From positions 1 to 45,124 of the forward strand of contig CANLCT010000037.1 in assembly GCA_947489195.1 (NCBI GenBank): DNA of 45,124 nt, given 5' to 3'. The notes below the pieces were generated by a model, which was given only the letters and a program-made list of their open reading frames with translations, was not told the DNA's origin and searched no databases. The DNA comes from an uncultured Aquimarina sp. (GTDB lineage: Bacteria > Bacteroidota > Bacteroidia > Flavobacteriales > Flavobacteriaceae). Below, piece by piece: positions 1 through 6,019 of this stretch; positions within the stretch are counted from its first letter, which is position 1, and each line of letters begins with the position of its first letter. Made by a program: the position numbers and the translations under genes.

Positions 1-60
1 ACCATGGAAAGGCTTATCATTGCTGGTGTCAATCATCGATGGAATGAACTTTAGGTGTGA

Positions 61-360
61 TTAAGGATAAGCATAAAAGATTATTTATCTCGATTCAAAA
101 ATGTTATTATCTACTATTATTGTGATAAAGCTCCCATAGTCAAAAGTAGGAAAAATCAAAACCTTTCAAATCAAGAATATAGACACGTCTTATTTAACAG
201 AATGTTTGAGTTTTCAAAACTTAATTCCGTTATAAAAAAAAGTATTGTAATCAATGATCCAGAAGAAGGAAATCATTACATCAATTTAATCGGCAATACT
301 TCTCTTTATGATACTATCGAAAAAATTGCTCTTGATATTAATGAGCTCAACAATAAGTAG
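61..360 (+). pseudogene. 3' fragment of a small ORF, possibly DUF6169-like
   Basis: An open frame of about 99 codons ends with TAG at 358-360. Its own frame has stops at 52-54 and 58-60 and no ATG near its 5' end; the only internal Met is in a RMFEFSKL stretch halfway along. The protein has a hydrophobic VIIYYYCD segment followed by a basic region and RHVLFNRMFE, which loosely recalls the C-terminal half of DUF6169-type proteins; that is recall of a pattern, not a search. The other frames upstream are also closed, so the gene is either decayed or starts at a non-ATG codon. The stop codon lies inside the first copy of an 18-bp direct repeat, and the next 170 bases are non-coding. Confidence 0.4.
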
Positions 361-370
361 GTAGTCTACA
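353..370. repeat. 18-bp direct repeat, copy 1
   Basis: The sequence ATAAGTAGGTAGTCTACA occurs here and again at 898-915 in the same orientation. Similarity continues past the exact 18 bases (then CTAAC here, TCAAC in copy 2). It contains the near-palindrome GTAG-T-CTAC. This copy includes the stop codon of the upstream ORF fragment. The two copies bracket the small membrane-protein gene at 529-849. Confidence 0.75.
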
Positions 371-528
371 CTAACGGGTACTCTTTTTATAGAATAACTT
401 TGTTTGATTTACTGTGTTGGCACCCGTTATAAACGGTCGCTAGCGGTCAGTCATTCGAGCGCCATCAGGGGCACTGTATAACATTATTTGAAAAAACAAT
501 AAAAAAATACAATTTTCATAATTTAGAT
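371..528. other. Non-coding stretch with short inverted repeats
   Basis: No gene is seen here. The stretch holds a locally GC-richer patch in an otherwise AT-rich area, with a perfect small hairpin CCGTT-ATA-AACGG at 424-436 directly followed by the palindrome CGCTAGCG at 438-445. This could be the remnant end of a mobile element or a dispersed flavobacterial repeat; no matching partner was found in the window. Confidence 0.4.
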
Positions 529-849
529 TTAGTCTTTTAACCTATCACAAGAGAATTTGTCATCGGATATTCTATGTATAAAAGGCATATATTTCTCATA
601 TTTTATTAAATATTTATTTCCAATCGATTCCCATTTCGAAACAGATGTACGATAGACTTTATTTCCAACATTAAATTCTAAAATACTAGATAACCCACCT
701 TTTCCCGACCTGATTTTTTCTACGACTGTACCACAAGTCTCCTGAATATTAAAATATGGTGGTCTATAATAATTACATAAAAATAGTACCAAAACAGAAA
801 AGCATGTCAATAGGGTTTTAACAAAATTCCCAAATAAAAAATTCATCAT
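529..849 (-). CDS. Small membrane or exported protein, unknown
   Basis: The protein is about 106 aa if it starts at the double Met at 849; the frame stays open to an ATG at 888, which would add 13 residues of poor N-terminal character. A strongly hydrophobic segment (FVKTLLTCFSVLVLFLCNYY) lies at residues 9-28 and can be a membrane anchor or an uncleaved signal. The rest is soluble and beta-rich in appearance, with a GTVVEKIRSGKGG loop and two Cys residues (around TCG and SCD). I do not recognise a family. It sits alone on the minus strand, between the two copies of an 18-bp direct repeat and next to toxin/immunity debris, so an orphan immunity protein is a reasonable guess but only a guess. 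Confidence 0.5.
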   Translation of the reverse strand: MMNFLFGNFVKTLLTCFSVLVLFLCNYYRPPYFNIQETCGTVVEKIRSGKGGLSSILEFNVGNKVYRTSVSKWESIGNKYLIKYEKYMPFIHRISDDKFSCDRLKD

Positions 850-897
850 CTTAGTTTTTTTATAATGTATTACACTAATATAACTCAATTTATTACC

Positions 898-915
898 ATA
901 AGTAGGTAGTCTACA
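898..915. repeat. 18-bp direct repeat, copy 2
   Basis: This is the second copy of ATAAGTAGGTAGTCTACA, identical over 18 bases to 353-370, 545 bp away. It lies just upstream of the minus-strand small membrane-protein gene, so the pair frames a cassette of about 0.5 kb. Confidence 0.75.
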
Positions 916-1037
916 TCAACAGATAAAATTTACAATATCGTGCAAGTCCTCTAAATCATTTGCTTGAACGCTTCTATAGATGATATAAATCGATGTCCTA
1001 TTAGTTCTCGAGTTTTTCTAAGTCCGTTGTAAAACAA

Positions 1038-1069
1038 CAAAAGCTACCTCAATTAAGAAATAGCTTTTG
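1038..1069. terminator. Terminator-like inverted repeat
   Basis: CAAAAGCTA (1038-1046) pairs perfectly with TAGCTTTTG (1061-1069) across a 14-base loop. The loop is long and the T-run short, so it may be a decayed terminator. Its stem resembles that of the clear terminator at 1314-1344 (AAAAGCTACTG), as if both came from related gene ends. Confidence 0.4.
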
Positions 1070-1101
1070 CTTTATAATATTTGTTTTATACTCTTTGTAG
1101 G

Positions 1102-1120
1102 CACAGATTGCAAATCTGCG
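1102..1120. repeat. Hairpin CAGATT-GCA-AATCTG at regulator breakpoint
   Basis: CAGATT (1104-1109) and AATCTG (1113-1118) form a perfect inverted repeat around GCA, extended by an outer C-G pair with one mismatch. It lies about 20 bases before recognisable XRE-regulator sequence begins, so it may mark the end of an inserted or deleted element. Confidence 0.45.
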
Positions 1121-1137
1121 CTATCAAATCAAGGTCG

Positions 1138-1314
1138 TTCGGGGTTTCTTTAGATTATTTGGTAAATGACAGCGACCAAGAAGAAGTATTGGATAATGAT
1201 GCTGTAAAACGCATCAAAGAGATTCAAACACTACCTTTTAAAGAAAAAGATAAAATCTACTCTGTTATTGATGCGCTTATTCGTGATTATAGAACTAAAA
1301 AAGCATATTCATAA
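1138..1314 (+). pseudogene. C-terminal remnant of XRE-family regulator
   Basis: The translated stretch FGVSLDYLVNDSD followed by a helical tail (VKRIKEIQTLPFKEKDKIY, then SVIDALIRDY) is the usual C-terminal end of small Bacteroidetes HTH_3/XRE regulators, where GVSLDYLV follows the last helix of the DNA-binding domain. The helix-turn-helix itself is missing. The same frame continues upstream to a TTG at 1081, but those roughly 19 residues (Cys- and Arg-rich) do not look like the family. It ends at a strong terminator shared with the convergent immunity gene. A similar truncated XRE tail lies at the far right of the window, also facing an immunity gene. Confidence 0.65.
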
Positions 1315-1344
1315 AAAAAGCTACTGTTTCCAGTAGCTTTTTTT
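1314..1344. terminator. Bidirectional terminator
   Basis: AAAAAAGCTACTG, a TTTC loop, then CAGTAGC followed by seven T: a perfect stem with A- and T-tracts on both sides. It separates the convergent XRE remnant (+) and immunity gene (-), and can end transcription from both. Confidence 0.9.
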
Positions 1345-1346
1345 CA

Positions 1347-1766
1347 TCAAGCAAAAGATGTAATACACTCTTTAAGGTGAATTCTAACATTTTTACTCAA
1401 TTCTAAATCATCAATATTTCTAATTGATTTTAATATTTTTTCTAAAGCTTTTCTGCTATCCTTATCTGTGACCCAATAACTTGATTCTAATTTTAATAAA
1501 CGACATAATAAGTCTCCATTATAATCGTCTGCTTTAATCAATAAATCATTAGCTAAAACCTTTATTGCTGATGGCACAAAGTACTTTAGTCCGCTTTCTT
1601 GACCTATCATAAAATAAACATCTTCTACTGTATATAAGTTCAGAGGTTTTCTATGTAGGTTATAAAAATTGAATTCTTCATAAGACGAATTATTTTTATC
1701 TGGTACTTCTCCTGTCCAAGACCACCCTTCTAAGTCACTAATATTTTTTTTACTCTTTAAAATCAT
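1347..1766 (-). CDS. CdiI-like contact-dependent inhibition immunity protein
   Basis: The protein has 139 aa. The run [15 protein letters not shown], then [20 protein letters not shown] and the following [13 protein letters not shown] and YNGDLL match, from memory, the pattern of the CdiI_3-type family (a PLxxLxVEDLxxLIGQxxGLxYLVPxAL core and a YxGDLL motif). Such proteins bind and neutralise the C-terminal toxin of a cognate CdiA or RHS protein in the cytosol; there is no signal peptide here. The ATG overlaps the TGA of the upstream RHS tip as ATGA, typical of translationally coupled toxin/immunity pairs. It can be transcribed with lepA and the RHS tip, or from an unseen internal promoter. 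It ends at a strong bidirectional terminator. The cognate toxin is inferred from position only. Confidence 0.75.
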   Translation of the reverse strand: MILKSKKNISDLEGWSWTGEVPDKNNSSYEEFNFYNLHRKPLNLYTVEDVYFMIGQESGLKYFVPSAIKVLANDLLIKADDYNGDLLCRLLKLESSYWVTDKDSRKALEKILKSIRNIDDLELSKNVRIHLKECITSFA

Positions 1767-2722
1767 TTTATCTTTCCTAATTTTTCTACTGCTTTATCTG
1801 CACTTTTCAAAACATCAGATATTTCTCTATGCTGTTTTTTAAGATCCTTAATTACTGATCTAGCACCTTTCAAAGCATCACCGTCAAAAGCCCCAGATTT
1901 AATTAAATTTCCTAAGTCACTAATTCTATTCTGTAAACCTTGAAGTCTATCTTTTGCCGAATTTAAGTGTTTATAAGCACGTCCATCAGGCTTAAAACCA
2001 CTATTTAAACCAAACTTTTCTTTTATAGCTCCTGCGATTGTATTATCATTTAATTTCTCTCCTACATTTTTATTAACATCATTAATAAAATCCTTCAGTT
2101 TATCAGAACCTTTACCTTTTAGGTTAACATTATCTCCTACTTTTTTCCAAGCTCTTTTAGCTGCTTGTGCGCCTAACTCAGCAACTTTATCAAACTTTTC
2201 TAAAGCTTTCCAAACAGTATAACCTTGCTTTCCAAGTTGAGCAGCCCCATAAGCATCTCCTGCAATAGGTATAGCTTCAACAACCCATTCCCACCAAGCT
2301 GTTTTTGTCGCGTGATCAATAAAAGTTAAAGCATCATCTCCTAATTGAGTCGCCCATTTACGTGAGCCTTTACCTAAATAATTCTTTAAACGCTTCTTTA
2401 TTTGATTTTTAACAAAACCTTTAGTAGCCCTTTTTAATCCAGCCTTAGCTATTAATTTCGCAAAAATGGAAATAGGACTTCTTCCATCAGGGTCTTTGTA
2501 AATATTAGGATTATTATTAAAAGCTGAATAAGGAGAAATCCCTACTATTTCAACAGGGTCTAACCCAAATCTCCTACCTATTCTTGGGTCATAACCATAA
2601 TTACCAAAAGATAAATGATTTCCTTCACCTTTTAACTCATTATCATTTTCGTGACCACCAAATCCATATCTATAATCCGAAGAGTTTCCGTGTCTGCTTG
2701 GTAAAAGAGAACCAAATGGATA
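1763..2722 (-). pseudogene. Headless RHS core plus C-terminal toxin tip
   Basis: An open frame of 319 codons contains no Met at all. It starts with [12 protein letters not shown] immediately after the lepA stop. The first 80 residues are the RHS repeat-associated core: [43 protein letters not shown] and finally DPDG, the point after which toxin domains normally begin. The remaining 240 residues are the variable tip: a hydrophobic [17 protein letters not shown] segment, then a Lys-rich helical region ending in about 80 residues of likely coiled coil (for example [19 protein letters not shown]). No known toxin motif was recognised. The body of an RHS protein (signal peptide, YD repeats) is absent. 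It is best read as a displaced orphan tip stored with its immunity gene, able to act only if recombined behind a full RHS body or expressed by lepA read-through. Confidence 0.8.
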
Positions 2723-4519
2723 CTAATCATTCAATTTCAATACCGCCATAAATGCTTCTTGAGGTATTTCAACATTACCTACTTGGCGCATACGTTTTTT
2801 ACCTTTTTTCTGCTTTTCAAGTAATTTTCGTTTACGCGAAATATCACCACCATAACATTTAGCGGTAACATCCTTACGTAAAGCTTTTACTGTTTCACGC
2901 GAAATGATTTTTGCTCCAATAGCTGCTTGTATCGGAATATCAAATTGCTGACGCGGAATTAGTTCCTTTAATTTTTCGCACATTTTTTTACCAATATCAT
3001 AGGCGTTATCCTTGTGCAAAAGAGCAGATAGTGCATCAACATTACTTCCGTTTAATAAAACATCTACTTTAACCAATTTAGACTCGCGTAATCCAATAGG
3101 CGTATAATCAAACGAAGCATAACCTTTAGAAACTGTTTTTAGACGATCGTAAAAGTCAAATACAATTTCGGCCAAAGGCATGTCAAAAGTTAATTCGACA
3201 CGTTCGGTAGTTAAGTAAGTTTGATTGGTAATTTCACCACGTTTTTCAATACATAAAGACATCACATTACCTACAAAATCAGATTTGGTAATAATGGTAG
3301 CTTTAATAAAAGGTTCCTCCACACGGTTTAAAGTAGAAGGATCGGGCAAGTCTGTTGGGTTATTTACTAAAATAACTTCATCTGGGTGCTTATTTGTATA
3401 CGCGTTATAGGATACGTTAGGAACCGTAGTAATTACGGTCATATCAAATTCACGTTCCAAACGTTCCTGAATAATTTCTAAGTGTAGCATTCCTAAAAAC
3501 CCACAACGAAAACCAAAACCTAATGCCGCAGAACTTTCAGGAGTAAATACTAATGAGGCATCATTAAGCTGAAGTTTTTCCATTGAAGAGCGTAAATCTT
3601 CGTAATCTTCAGTATCCACAGGGTAAATACCAGCAAATACCATAGGCTTTACATCTTCAAAACCACCAATAATTTCGGTAGTCGTCTCTTTAGCGTCGGT
3701 AATAGTATCACCTACTTTAACCTCACGAGCGTCTTTTATACCCGTTATTAGGTAACCAACATCGCCAGTTTTTATTTCTTTTTTAACTACTTGTTGTAGT
3801 TTAAGAGTTCCAATTTCGTCGGCGTAATGTAAGCCTTCGGTGGCAACAAACTTAATGTGTTGTCCTTTTTTAATTACCCCATCCATGACTCTAAAATAAG
3901 TCTCTACCCCTCTAAAAGGGTTGTAAACCGAATCAAAGATTAAGGCTCTAAGTGGCGCATCTGGATTTCCTTTAGGCGCAGGAACACGCTCGATAATAGC
4001 GGTTAAAATTTCTTTAATACCAATACCAGTTTTGGCACTAGCAGGAATCACCTCTTCGGGGTCGCAACCTAAAAGATCAACAATATCATCAGTTACTTCT
4101 TCTGGGTTAGCACTTGGTAAATCGATTTTATTAAGTACAGGAATAATTTCTAAATCATTCTCTAAGGCTAAATATAAATTAGAAATAGTTTGCGCTTGTA
4201 TACTTTGAGCGGCATCCACAATGAGTAAAGCCCCTTCGCAAGCCGCAATTGATCGCGAAACTTCATAAGAAAAGTCAACATGACCAGGAGTGTCAATAAG
4301 GTTTAAAATATACTCTTGCCCTTCATGGGTATATTCCATTTGAATGGCATGACTTTTAATAGTAATTCCACGCTCACGTTCCAAATCCATACTGTCTAAT
4401 AACTGCGCCTGTGCTTCGCGCTTAGTTACTGTAGCGGTTTCGTCTAATAAACGATCGGCTAACGTACTTTTTCCATGATCAATATGTGCAATAATGCAAA
4501 AATTTCGAATATGCTTCAT
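2723..4519 (-). CDS. lepA: Elongation factor 4 (LepA)
   Basis: This is a ribosome-associated translational GTPase that promotes back-translocation or aids ribosome function under stress and in biogenesis. It has 598 aa, normal for the family. Domains in order: GTPase with G1 AHIDHGKST near residue 10, switch region [10 protein letters not shown]3 DTPGH and G4 NKID; an EF-Tu domain II-like barrel ([14 protein letters not shown]); EF-G-like domains ([20 protein letters not shown]); and the LepA-specific C-terminal domain ending [20 protein letters not shown]. The start was placed at the ATG at 4519 ([10 protein letters not shown]), where the family begins; an upstream in-frame ATG at 4570 adds 17 residues encoded by a repeat element. 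A -7 promoter element lies about 190 bases upstream. No terminator follows: a truncated RHS frame starts directly after the TAG, in the same frame. Confidence 0.98.
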   Translation of the reverse strand: MKHIRNFCIIAHIDHGKSTLADRLLDETATVTKREAQAQLLDSMDLERERGITIKSHAIQMEYTHEGQEYILNLIDTPGHVDFSYEVSRSIAACEGALLIVDAAQSIQAQTISNLYLALENDLEIIPVLNKIDLPSANPEEVTDDIVDLLGCDPEEVIPASAKTGIGIKEILTAIIERVPAPKGNPDAPLRALIFDSVYNPFRGVETYFRVMDGVIKKGQHIKFVATEGLHYADEIGTLKLQQVVKKEIKTGDVGYLITGIKDAREVKVGDTITDAKETTTEIIGGFEDVKPMVFAGIYPVDTEDYEDLRSSMEKLQLNDASLVFTPESSAALGFGFRCGFLGMLHLEIIQERLEREFDMTVITTVPNVSYNAYTNKHPDEVILVNNPTDLPDPSTLNRVEEPFIKATIITKSDFVGNVMSLCIEKRGEITNQTYLTTERVELTFDMPLAEIVFDFYDRLKTVSKGYASFDYTPIGLRESKLVKVDVLLNGSNVDALSALLHKDNAYDIGKKMCEKLKELIPRQQFDIPIQAAIGAKIISRETVKALRKDVTAKCYGGDISRKRKLLEKQKKGKKRMRQVGNVEIPQEAFMAVLKLND

Positions 4520-4543
4520 AAATTCTTTGTCTTCACTTTTTGG

Positions 4544-4625
4544 CGGGCTAAACCGGGCTATCCGTTTCAATTCCTCGCACTTCGTTCCACTCAGGCTGTG
4601 GGATTTCCACTGCTATCCCTGCCCG
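4544..4625. repeat. Candidate dispersed extragenic repeat in lepA leader
   Basis: The stretch begins CGGGCTAAACCGGGCTATCC, passes a CCTCGCACTTCGTTCC segment and ends GGATTTCCACTGCTATCCCT followed by GCCCG. It is GC-richer than its surroundings and bounded by CGGGC/GCCCG. It recalls a family of extragenic repeats seen beside many Flavobacteriaceae genes, with GGGCTATCCGTT and GGATTTCCACTGCTATCCCT ends; this is from memory. It lies inside the transcribed leader of lepA and creates the spurious N-terminal extension. There is only one copy in this window. Confidence 0.55.
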
Positions 4626-4704
4626 AACTTTTTTGTAAATCATATATAAACACATTTATAACAGATTTTAATATAAGTTTTGGTGTCAAGGACTATTCAG
4701 CCCA

Positions 4705-4712
4705 CAAAGATA
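4705..4712 (-). promoter_or_regulatory. -7 element TATCTTTG upstream of lepA
   Basis: On the minus strand the sequence reads TATCTTTG, a perfect match to the Bacteroidetes -7 consensus TAnnTTTG. It predicts a lepA leader of about 180 bases that contains the repeat element. No clear -33 TTG was seen. Confidence 0.55.
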
Positions 4713-4777
4713 CATTTTTGACAGTTACTATAACTTACTATTTTAGCTAAACTATGGAGTTGTTAAAGTGTGCTATA

Positions 4778-5905
4778 CTATTTAAAGCTAAGGGGGAAAA
4801 AGAAATCCTCGTCATAGTTATCAAACTCATCCCTTTTATCTTTTAAGTATTGTTTGGTAGCTGCTTTCGTTTTTAAACGTTCTAGTTCTAAAAGTGTTTC
4901 CTTTTTTTGAAGCTTCAAAAATTCATTGTACTTAAAAATTTTTTGTTTTAAACCGTTTTGGTTAGTGTGTTTAAAATTTTTAAAATAAAATTGATGTTCC
5001 TCGTCTTCTTTAAATTGAAAAATAGTAAAATCTAATTGTTCAATTTCGGCGTCCAATTGCTTTAATAAGGATTTAGATTGCTCATCATCAATTTCTATGG
5101 TAGTGGTATCATTATCTTTTTCAATTTTGTTTTTTAATAACAGCAATTGATAGTAATCTCTATTTTGCCAGGCTTCAGATAATTTTTTCATCAGTACTTC
5201 CCTTTGCTCTTTTTCTTTAGTTGAGGTGACTAAATCGGGGTGTGCTTTTTTAACCAGCGATTTGTAAAGTTTTTGAAATTTTTTGTTTGTATTTAATACC
5301 TTTTCTTTTTTTAAAGATTCCTCATGGATCTTTTGATATTCATGCTGTTGTTCGTGGTGTTTTTTAGCAAAATCTTTGTCATTTATAAAGTCTTCAAAGT
5401 CAAAATCTTCATCATCATCTTCTACATCAAAACCAAAATCACTTAGAATATCTTTGGCCATTTCATTAACAAAATCTTTCTCTATGGGATCCATTTTTTC
5501 TGAAATATTTTTTTTAACGGCTTCATAAATTTCAATTAATTCAGAAGTACCCATCCCAGAGTCGAATAAAAATTCACATGCTTCCATTAAAAAATCTTCT
5601 AATAGCGCTGTTTGCCATTTTGCAAAACCTTTACTAGTATAGTGTTTGTAAAGTTGGTCAATAACGCGTTTTTTAATATCAAAAAATTCTTTTTCGAAAG
5701 GTAAAATGTCCTTGTCGTATGCTTTTTTAATTTTTGCTAATTGCGTTTTTTCTTTTTCAAACTTAGTTTTAAGCTTTTCAATTTTTTGGATCTTTTTATT
5801 AATCTCGTTAATTGCACTTTGCTTTGATTTATTTTTTACAACAATTGATAGCTCTTCTTTAATGGGTGGTTCTTCAAAATTAAATAGATTCGTTTGATGG
5901 CTCAT
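4778..5905 (-). CDS. J-domain-like coiled-coil protein
   Basis: The protein has 375 aa from the ATG at 5905 (MSHQTNLFNFEE); an ATG 24 bases earlier is possible. It is highly charged and Lys/Glu-rich. The N-terminal third is a predicted coiled coil (INEINKKIQKIEKLKTKFEK). The middle contains a strongly acidic patch (VEDDDEDFDFEDF). A region near residues 210-260 resembles a J domain: FQKLYKSLVKKAHPDLV carries the HPD signature between two helices, followed by KKLSEAWQNRDYYQLLLLK. J domains stimulate Hsp70 (DnaK) ATPase, so a cochaperone role is plausible but unproven. No signal peptide is seen, so it is cytosolic. It is on the same strand as lepA but separated from it by the lepA promoter. Confidence 0.7.
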   Translation of the reverse strand: MSHQTNLFNFEEPPIKEELSIVVKNKSKQSAINEINKKIQKIEKLKTKFEKEKTQLAKIKKAYDKDILPFEKEFFDIKKRVIDQLYKHYTSKGFAKWQTALLEDFLMEACEFLFDSGMGTSELIEIYEAVKKNISEKMDPIEKDFVNEMAKDILSDFGFDVEDDDEDFDFEDFINDKDFAKKHHEQQHEYQKIHEESLKKEKVLNTNKKFQKLYKSLVKKAHPDLVTSTKEKEQREVLMKKLSEAWQNRDYYQLLLLKNKIEKDNDTTTIEIDDEQSKSLLKQLDAEIEQLDFTIFQFKEDEEHQFYFKNFKHTNQNGLKQKIFKYNEFLKLQKKETLLELERLKTKAATKQYLKDKRDEFDNYDEDFFFPLSFK

Positions 5906-5961
5906 AATTGTTGTATTAATAATAAACATCTTAGGTAACTAATTTACAAATATTCTTGTAA

Positions 5962-5998
5962 AAAAAAGTCAACTAGAATTAACCTCTAGTTGACTTTT
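5962..5998. terminator. Bidirectional terminator downstream of GH16 gene
   Basis: AAAAGTCAACTAGA (5964-5977) pairs perfectly with TCTAGTTGACTTTT (5985-5998) across a 7-base loop, with A/T tracts outside. It lies just after the stop of the minus-strand GH16 gene. Confidence 0.88.
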
Positions 5999-6019
5999 AA
6001 TTTATATGGAATTTTCTGA

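Noticed and set aside
1..60. Possible frame continuing the upstream ORF fragment (PWKGLSLLV and on)
   Set aside because: It is in a different frame, only 20 codons, and stops at 62-64; no evidence ties it to the ORF at 61-360 beyond position.
1081..1137. N-terminal part of the 77-aa ORF starting at TTG 1081
   Set aside because: Cys/Arg-rich residues encoded by the hairpin region do not resemble an XRE protein; only the part from about 1138 does.
4520..4570. Longer lepA start adding 17 residues
   Set aside because: The extra residues are encoded by the repeat element and are absent from the family pattern, which begins [19 protein letters not shown].
4475..4750. 91-aa plus-strand ORF antisense to the lepA start
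   Set aside because: It is antisense to the lepA N-terminus and a repeat element, with no codon character of its own.
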